Assembly (NCBI GenBank): GCA_035772405.1
Contig: JAYKKM010000439.1
Span: 7,248,001-7,312,000 of the forward strand
Length of the DNA: 64,000 nucleotides
Reading direction: 5' to 3'
Source: Chrysogorgia sp. JL179-B06
Taxonomy: Eukaryota; Cnidaria; Anthozoa; Scleralcyonacea; Chrysogorgiidae
Shown piece by piece: positions 58,490-64,000 of this stretch. The position numbers and the translations under genes were made by a program. Each line of letters starts with the position of its first letter. Within the stretch, counting starts at the first letter, position 1. Below the pieces are notes generated by a model. The model searched no databases, was not told where the DNA came from, and saw only the letters and a program-made list of their open reading frames with translations.

Positions 58490-58871
58490 AAGCGGTCGAG
58501 GTTAATAAGAGGTTTATTATATGGCATGGCTTTTTTAAACAACATACTTTACATATACGTTTTGAGTGACATAATCGTTCTTTTCAATCTCGTTCTTCTA
58601 TTGCTTTCATGATAGTAAGACTCTCTTTTAGATTGTTCATCATCCGCCTCGTACATAGTGCTTAATTTACTGAATTCGTTCAATTTTTGCTGCCTTTCAA
58701 AGTTTCCTATCGTTGTTCCGCTTGTGCCTTTGTAAACCAAATGGTTGACAAAATCCGTAATCTGGCACAGGGCACGCAATTTCACCGGAAGTAGCTTGTG
58801 CCATATAATAAACACATATATACAGTCTTGGCTGTATATCTGCTGTATCAGTTATCATTTTTTTATTTTAG

Positions 58872-59207
58872 TGTGCTACAGCTTCTGTGAAGACTTCACA
58901 AAAGTGTTCGCAATGCGAGACAACAGTGAATGAAGATAATGCACAATACCAGGAGTACGTACAGTTACTAGATTTCTTATTCCCAGTTCCTGATGCTGAA
59001 AGTGAACCTGTGCTTGAAAGTTGCAGCAACTCTTTCGGAAATGATGATGTTCCATCAAATGTAGTGGTAACGACTCTATCAGGAGATTCCACAACCATTC
59101 TATACAACCCAAATCAGACAATTCAAGAGCTTAAGTATACAATTACCAAGCACCTTGGACCACCCTGTAACAAACAATGTTTGTTATACCAAGAAACTGA
59201 GCTAAAG
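58872..59207 (+). CDS. Exon 2 of RING-Ubl-TerD host gene
   Basis: Acceptor TTTTATTTTAG at 58861-58871, donor AAG-GTATAC at 59207-59208, 112 codons, phase 0 at both ends. It begins with Cys34 and supplies Cys45 and Cys48, finishing the RING-like finger started in exon 1. An acidic linker follows (residues about 53-95). From about residue 96 comes the first half of a ubiquitin-like beta-grasp: a TTLSGDSTTILYN hairpin, TIQELKYTITKHLG helix and QCLLYQETELK strand. A TAG lies in frame directly upstream of the splice site, so the exon cannot start further left. The frame is open without defects, in contrast to the transposon genes around it. Confidence 0.8.
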
Positions 59208-59357
59208 GTATACAGTATATGTTATATACAGCGAGTAGGAGAGGGTGGGCACATGAGTGTGAATTAATAATAGGTTAGGCTTACCCAAATTTCCAATTTA
59301 TAGCTATACTCATCGGAGACATCGCGTCTTCACCTCGCATAAATTTATGTATAAGTA

Positions 59358-59855
59358 ATATATAAATTTTAAAGTGCCTATCCGGGGTTTGGGTCTTACA
59401 TATTTGTGATCTTTGGAATCTCTTGAGAATTATTGTAAATTATCTTGTCTTCCACAAATTCCATCTTCATGCCTTTTGCCCCTGCTAAAAGTGATTTACT
59501 ATTCACAGGATATGACGTGAAAGCAGGGACACGCAAAAACATTGCATATTGATTTAGCAGTGAAATACAATGACAGTATGGAACGATTCGAGCAAATTTT
59601 GTCTAAACAGGTGTTTTTAAAGTTCAGAACCAAACTTTCTTTGTATTTAACTGTTGAATTAATATGCAATGACATCGCGTTTGGCGTCATTTCCTGTGAA
59701 TTGTAAATCAACTTTAGCAAGGAAAAAAGGCATGATAATGAAATTGTTGAACGACAAGATATATTACATTCTTCTTGGTAGAACCCAAAGATTACGAATG
59801 TGTAAAATCCCCAAACCCCGGATAGGCATGACTTTAATATTTTAATATATAATTT
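59358..59855. repeat. Fold-back element in intron 2
   Basis: The arms of about 220 bp begin GCCTATCCGGGGTTTGGG and end with the complement CCCAAACCCCGGATAGGC. Its centre is near 59595. An open frame on the minus strand here follows the repeat, not a gene. Confidence 0.8.
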
Positions 59856-59868
59856 TGAGGAAGGCATA

Positions 59869-59992
59869 TGTTGTATTTTAACTCTATTTATTGTGGTTCT
59901 TACTACATACAAACTGAAGTCTTTCTCCTGTACTCGTGTCTTCTTACTAATGCTCCTGGGCACTGGGAACTGGTGACGTAATCACTACATCA
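59869..59992 (-). repeat. Gypsy-B 3' LTR
   Basis: Begins (plus) TGTTGTATTTTAACTC, ends CACTACATCA. Confidence 0.9.
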
Positions 59993-60079
59993 CTCCCCTT
60001 TTTGGAAAGTACTTATAACAACAAACAATAACAATGTAAGCTATACTGAAATTAAAGTTCAAATATATTCTAAATAATG

Positions 60080-60930
60080 TCAAGATATTATTGCCGAGTC
60101 TATGGGTTGTCCATATCGTTCAGTCTGGGTACGGTTTCTAGTTGACCTTCTTAGTAATGGTGGATTGTCCGTATCTTGTGGTATCCGGGTATTCGCAGGT
60201 CTTGCCTCCGTAATGGATTGATCATCATCGTCATCTGCTACAATCTCTTTTGGAATTCTCTTAAAGAATGACGAGTTTCTGGTGATGCGATGATATTTAT
60301 TTTCTGCCACTATCTTTGACCCTTTGACTGTGACCACTGTATATGGTGTAGCCGCAAAGTTGGTTGACAGTTTGTTGTATCTTCGTTGCTTCACTAACAC
60401 TTTATCACCAACCTTTATGTTGCTTTGCTGTGTGTGTCGGCGTTCATCAGCATATTTCTTTCCCTTGGCTTTCTGTTTGTCTTGGTTTTCTTTTGCTTCG
60501 CTGTGTCGGTTAATTGGCTTGGGATTACAAGGCAATGATGGTATTTTCCCTCGTAATTCACGGTTGTATAGGAGTTGAGCAGGTGGCACTCTTGTTGCCG
60601 AATGTGGTGTTTGGCGATAGTTTAACAAAAATTTCGATAATTCTTGTTGCCATGGTCGTTTCTCTAGGTGTGCTGTTTTTATCGCTTTGCCAAGGGGTTT
60701 CATAAATGCTTCAGCCTCAGCATTTCCTTGGGGCCACAACGGTGTTGATGTGGTATGTTTGACGCCAATTGTATTCATGTAATGCTTGAATTCATGACTT
60801 TGGAATGGTGGTCCATTGTCAGACGTTACTTGTGAGGGAATACCATGTTGAGCGAATATGGAGTCAAGTTTTGGAATAACCTTCTGAGCTGCAGTGGATT
60901 TAAGAATTTCAACTTCGGGAAATCTGGAGT
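60080..60930 (-). pseudogene. Gypsy-B integrase, N-terminal part deleted
   Basis: It begins abruptly with SRFPEVEILKST, joined to RNase H sequence, and continues with SDNGPPF (second catalytic Asp), a PQGNAEAEAFMK block with the catalytic Glu, NYRQTPHSAT, and a C-terminal SH3-like region (KVGDKVLVKQRR). The zinc finger and first catalytic Asp are missing. It ends in an acidic Ser/Thr-rich tail with RRSTRNRTQTERYG, common in gypsy integrases. The main frame opens at 60778; upstream bases 60779-60930 are in the same frame. Confidence 0.85.
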
Positions 60931-61174
60931 GGCACGTTGAGATAGGATTGCTGATAATCCTACTGGGCTTGCATCTACCAGGATGATTGTTTCATTTTTT
61001 GTGTCGAAATAGCTCATGCATGACGGGGCTATTTACTAGTGCACTTTTCAATTTCTGGTATGCATCTTCGTGCTCGCTGTTCCATTTAAATTTACTGTCC
61101 TTGTGTGTGAGTTGGCGAAGGGGTTCGGTGATTGTTGCAAAATCGGGAATGAACTGGGCGCTGTAATTTGCCAT
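60931..61174 (-). pseudogene. Gypsy-B RT end and RNase H start
   Basis: MANYSAQFIPDFATITEPLR is the typical RT connection. It continues with FKWNSEHEDAYQKLKSAL. A shifted frame (61017) then gives ILVDASPVGLSAILSQR, the first RNase H block with its catalytic Asp. At about 60935 the coding sequence jumps into the integrase core, a deletion of roughly a kilobase relative to family layout. Confidence 0.8.
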
Positions 61175-61176
61175 CC

Positions 61177-61800
61177 CTAACAGACTATACGAACCTCACT
61201 TGCTGTCGTTGGAGTGGAACTGTTCGTAAAAGCCGACACCTTCTTTGGGTCCGGGCTGACTCCGTCTTTGGTAAACACTAATCCGAAAAATTCAAGCTTA
61301 TGCTTCAAGAACAAGCATTTACCCAGGTTCAGAGTGAGTCCATGTGCTTTTAATCGTGTCAAACATTCTTCCAAAGCTTCGTTGTGGGCTGTATATGTTG
61401 AGCCAAATACCAGGATGTCGTCGGCAATATTTCGGACGCCTTTGATGCCTTGTAATACCTGCGCAAGGTGTGTTGGAATGTCTCGGCGGCTGAGTTGGTG
61501 CCATAATTGAGGCGTTTGTAACGAAACAACCCTGCATGGGTTGTGAAAGTTGTGATGTGCCTACTCGCAGGGGATAACTCCAGCTGATGGTACGCTTGTG
61601 ACAAATCTAATTTCGAAAAGAACTTTGCACCATTTACTGTAGTTCCAGTGAAACGTCCTAGACTGTGGGAATTGGATGTCACACACGTCCAATAGCCATG
61701 TTTGCAGCTCTCATGTCAACACACAGACGTATGTTGTCGTCTTTCTTGGGAACGATAACGATTGGTGAAATCCAGTCTGTTTCTTCGGTGTCAGGGACTT
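61177..61800 (-). pseudogene. Gypsy-B reverse transcriptase
   Basis: FFSKLDLSQAYHQLELSP carries the first catalytic Asp. FTTHAGLFRYKRLNYG is the usual block, with a normally conserved FG changed to YG. After frameshifts near 61500 the palm motif reads IADDILVFG (about 61410-61440), with the Asp pair retained. LGKCLFLKHKLEFFGLVF and DGVSPDPKKV complete the domain. A gap of frames near 61690-61800 holds the finger region. Confidence 0.8.
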
Positions 61801-61801
61801 T

Positions 61802-62687
61802 CTAGATTATATCTTGTTGTTGCAACTGGTTTAGTTCAACTTCAACTTTCTCTCGGAGGTGAAATGGTATTCGTCGTTGTTGTTGAACCACTGGCTTGAC
61901 ATCTTTGTCGATAATAAGATGAATTTGTTTGCTTTTCAGTTTTCCAAGTCCTTGGAAAATACTGGAATGGTTACGGATGATGTTTTGTACTCCTCTATCT
62001 TTGACAGACGTTTTCTTCAATGCATCATCAGTTGTTGGTGTCACAGTTGTGACTGTGTTTAAATGTAGAATAATTAGTCCCAATTCTTCTGCTGCATGTA
62101 TTTGCGCTGAGAAGACATCCTCCGTTGGCTTTCGTCACGTAAATTGTTGCTACGGTAATCTTCTTACGCGATTCGATTGTCGTCTGAAATTTTCCTTTCA
62201 TTTCCACCGGTTTTGCCGAGTTGAATGAGTAGGCCTTGATATGCGTCTTGGTAAGGGCGATTTTTCCAAGTTGATTGATGCTAGTTTGGTCGATAACATT
62301 GATAGTTGATCCTGCAGTATCGACGGTGAGTTTCACACAATGTTTGTTTATCTTGACCTTTGTTGTCGGATTTTTATCCTTCTTTGGCGTTGTTTGAATT
62401 GCGTAACAGTAGCTTGACGATGAATCACTTGAAGCACTTGAGTCGCTTACGTTATCAGAAATGTCAACAGGACGGATATTATCGCGGCTTTTGTAATTAT
62501 GCTTCATTTCCTGTTTGTCTGGTTTTGAAGTCGATCGGCACAGTTTGGCGAAATGGTTTAACTTTCCACAGTTCCTACATTCTTTTCCTTTCGCGGGACA
62601 GTTTCCATTGTCGTGTGGCCACTCTCCACCACAGTTTTGACATGTCGATTTATTCTTAGCTCTCATCTGTCGCGCGTTTTTTCTCAA
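61802..62687 (-). pseudogene. Gypsy-B gag zinc knuckles, protease and RT N-terminus
   Basis: The upstream frame (62687-62028) has [15 protein letters not shown], a non-canonical first knuckle, and [14 protein letters not shown], a standard C-x2-C-x4-H-x4-C. A protease-like region follows with [12 protein letters not shown], where the active site should read DTGAS; the swapped residues suggest an inactive enzyme. A frameshift near 62080 leads to a frame (62083-61802) with NHSSIFQGLGKLKSKQIHLI and IPFHLREKVEVEL, the standard entry to gypsy RT. Confidence 0.8.
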
Positions 62688-62699
62688 TGCGTTAATCGT

Positions 62700-63232
62700 T
62701 TCTTGTCTTCAATATCGGCCACTTGAAAAGCGCACATCTCCAATTGCTTGCCAGCCAGGAGTAAAGGCTTTAAGCGTCATCTTTTGGTCGCGTAGGGCTT
62801 GTTTTCGTAGTCGACTCGACGATCCATGAAGAACAATCTGGAGCATAATCTCAAAATCAGCATCGGCGAATTCACATCTCTGTGACAGACTGCGTAACCG
62901 TGTGTAATATTGGTCAATTGATTCATTGTTCTCTTGCGTGGTCTGACGGAATTTGTATACTTCATACAGTCGATGTTTCTGAGGCTCAAAATGCTCGTTT
63001 AACTTCGTTACAGCTGTGTCGAAGTCATCGACGTCGCCATTGTTGGGAATCTGACGAAATATCTCTCGAACGCGAGAGCCAGCTTAGTTGATATAAAAGC
63101 AAAGCTCGCTGTCGTTTCTTGTCGGTGATTCCGTTGGTAACCAAATATGTCTGGAAATCGTCTAACCATATTTTCCATCGCGGGGCCACGTACATTTATA
63201 CCGATTTCCGCGTCGGGATCAAAATTCGGCAT
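62700..63232 (-). pseudogene. Gypsy-B gag N-terminal region
   Basis: The ATG at 63232, about 10 bp after the primer site, starts MPNFDPDAEIGINV. Frameshifts near 63170 and 63010 break the capsid-like region (RLYEVYKF, QTTQENNESIDQYYTRLRSL, readable across frames), and a stop lies near 62715. This is a typical helical gag capsid fold by pattern. Confidence 0.65.
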
Positions 63233-63261
63233 TGGTTGTACCTAGCCATCTTCGTCGCCAA

Positions 63262-63387
63262 TGTTGTATTTTAACTCTATTTTTTGTGGTTCTTACTACA
63301 TACAAACTGAAGTCTTTCTCCTGTACTCGTGTCCTCTTATACTAATGCTCCTGGGTACTGGGAACTGGTGACGTAATCACTACTGCA
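63262..63387 (-). repeat. Gypsy-B 5' LTR
   Basis: Begins (plus) TGTTGTATTTTAACTC, ends CACTACTGCA. The primer-binding site is adjacent at about 63240-63260. Confidence 0.9.
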
Positions 63388-63488
63388 GCATAGAGTTGAG
63401 AATTTTAAATCAAAACCTTTATTTTTAGGAAGCAGCATTATTATTCTTCACCACTGTACATACCTACACTAATATGCTCATTTTTTAG

Positions 63489-64000
63489 ACTTTTGATCAG
63501 AACAATGAACTCTCAAGATTAAAAGACTATAATATTCCACCCAATAGCATTATACATCTCATCATCTTGCTGTATGCTGTCCCAGAAGGATTGGATCATG
63601 TAATTTTCGATTTATTCTGGGGATATCCAAAAAAGGGGCCAGACTATCTGGATGCCTCAGTATTTCTCTACAGTGGTTCAAAATTTATCGATGTGGTTGA
63701 CTACGGCCAAACTGAAAGCACATCATGTACTGCAGTCAGACATTCAGGAGATGTTATGGATAACCACAAACGATTGGGTCACCATACAATAGATGTGTCA
63801 ATCAAATCAATTCCATCCCATATTAACAAACTTTTCTTTACCTTGAGTGCGTGGAATTCCCCCAATATTTCAAAATATCCCAATCCAAGTCTTCGATTTT
63901 TTGATGCAAAATATCCAGACAAACAGCTCTGTAGTGATGAAGTGAGCCATGCTGCCCATTCCCAAGCCGTAATCATGTGTAGTTTGTCAAAAAGAGAAGG
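63489..64000 (+). CDS. Exon 3 (partial) of RING-Ubl-TerD host gene
   Basis: Acceptor TTTTTTAG at 63481-63488; phase 0; open to the window end. The first 32 codons complete the ubiquitin-like fold (LSRLKDYNIPPNSIIHLIIL, the final loop and strand). A TerD-like domain follows: YLDASVFLYSG (DxDxS-type block, here LDAS), FIDVVDYG, AVRHSGDVMDN, HTIDVSIKSIP, LFFTLSAWN, NPSLRFFD and AHSQAVIMCSL. These match the order of bacterial tellurium-resistance TerD beta-strands. The usual acidic calcium-binding pair before the HTIDV strand (DDE/GDDE) reads GHH here. TerD domains are known mainly from bacterial stress systems. The C-terminus is beyond the window. Confidence 0.8.

Larger units (their letters stand above)
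27819..58871 (+). other. Intron 1 (31 kb) of RING-Ubl-TerD gene
   Basis: It begins GTAAGT and ends TTTTATTTTAG. It holds element 30660-33235, the Polinton 35741-53551 and several fold-backs. Between 27819 and 30659 I see only AT-rich sequence, a 67-bp direct duplication and unsupported short ORFs. Confidence 0.65.
59869..63387 (-). mobile_element. Gypsy-B: LTR retrotransposon with internal deletion
   Basis: The LTRs are 59869-59992 (124 bp) and 63262-63387 (126 bp), nearly identical, with TG...CA ends. The 5-bp GCATA lies on both sides (59864-59868, 63388-63392). On the minus strand a primer site starting TGGCGACGAAGATGG follows the 5' LTR. At 3.5 kb it is shorter than a full gypsy because the RNase H to integrase part has been deleted. 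Low LTR divergence suggests a fairly recent insertion in intron 2 of the host gene. Confidence 0.9.
59208..63488 (+). other. Intron 2 (4.3 kb) of RING-Ubl-TerD gene
   Basis: Begins GTATAC and ends TTTTTTAG. Holds the 59358 fold-back and Gypsy-B. Without them it would be under 300 bp. Confidence 0.7.

Noticed and set aside
59499..59963. Minus-strand 154-codon frame
   Set aside because: It spans a fold-back element and the Gypsy-B LTR, so it is a chance frame.
63489..64000. TerD-like sequence as bacterial contamination or recent horizontal transfer
   Set aside because: It is in frame with a spliced upstream ubiquitin-like half-domain, starts at a proper splice acceptor, and the intron holds animal-type retrotransposons.

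Overview
This window looks like AT-rich nuclear DNA from an invertebrate animal. I cannot name the species. A cnidarian or another early-branching marine metazoan is the best guess, from the mix of Polinton, Penelope, Gypsy, CR1/L2-like LINE, hAT and CACTG-ended DNA elements and from spliced genes with GT-AG introns. There are no operons, and I see no complete RNA gene. The window is almost wholly a transposon graveyard with a thread of host exons.

Layout. 1-4242: a LINE with frameshifted ORFs, then broken Penelope-like pieces on the minus strand. 5800-7891: one arm of a large inverted duplication that ends in a truncated Gypsy copy (short LTR, tRNA-Leu primer site, start of gag). 8106-10441: a second broken LINE on the minus strand. 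10746-11786: a long fold-back element. 12805-22633: a degenerate Gypsy element on the minus strand ('Gypsy-A'), interrupted by a hAT-like MITE, a CACTG-ended element and a 2.1-kb fold-back element. 22519-25540: the other arm of the inverted duplication, itself hit by two elements with 8-bp target duplications. The intact arm shows two of the three insertion sites empty (hAT at 24688 and the fold-back at 19985).

Host gene. The main finding is a plus-strand gene read through three phase-0 exons: 27720-27818, 58872-59207 and 63489 to the window end. It joins a RING-like C3HC4 finger, a ubiquitin-like domain and a TerD-like domain. Its first intron is 31 kb and holds a 17.8-kb Polinton/Maverick. 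Its second holds a 3.5-kb Gypsy with a 5-bp target duplication. A divergent minus-strand gene may start beside or inside it (exons near 27030-26829 and 32171-32068).

Polinton (35741-53551). It has about 340-bp terminal inverted repeats and a 6-bp direct repeat at its ends. It encodes a packaging ATPase, major capsid protein, a membrane protein, a chromodomain integrase, a protein-primed-type DNA polymerase B and two unknown proteins. All are frameshifted or truncated, and I found no protease. Two later elements are nested in it: a 7.4-kb CACTG-ended element and a 1.5-kb TA-flanked element. Inside the 7.4-kb element lies a four-exon gene (41897-38055) whose 1114-codon frame is fully open. It looks like a DDE transposase of a family I cannot place, and an inner pair of inverted repeats suggests it belongs to its own transposon.

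Recurring theme. Several DNA elements here end in inverted repeats, duplicate only 2 bp of target, and carry dense subterminal arrays of short palindromic words, with a different word in each family.
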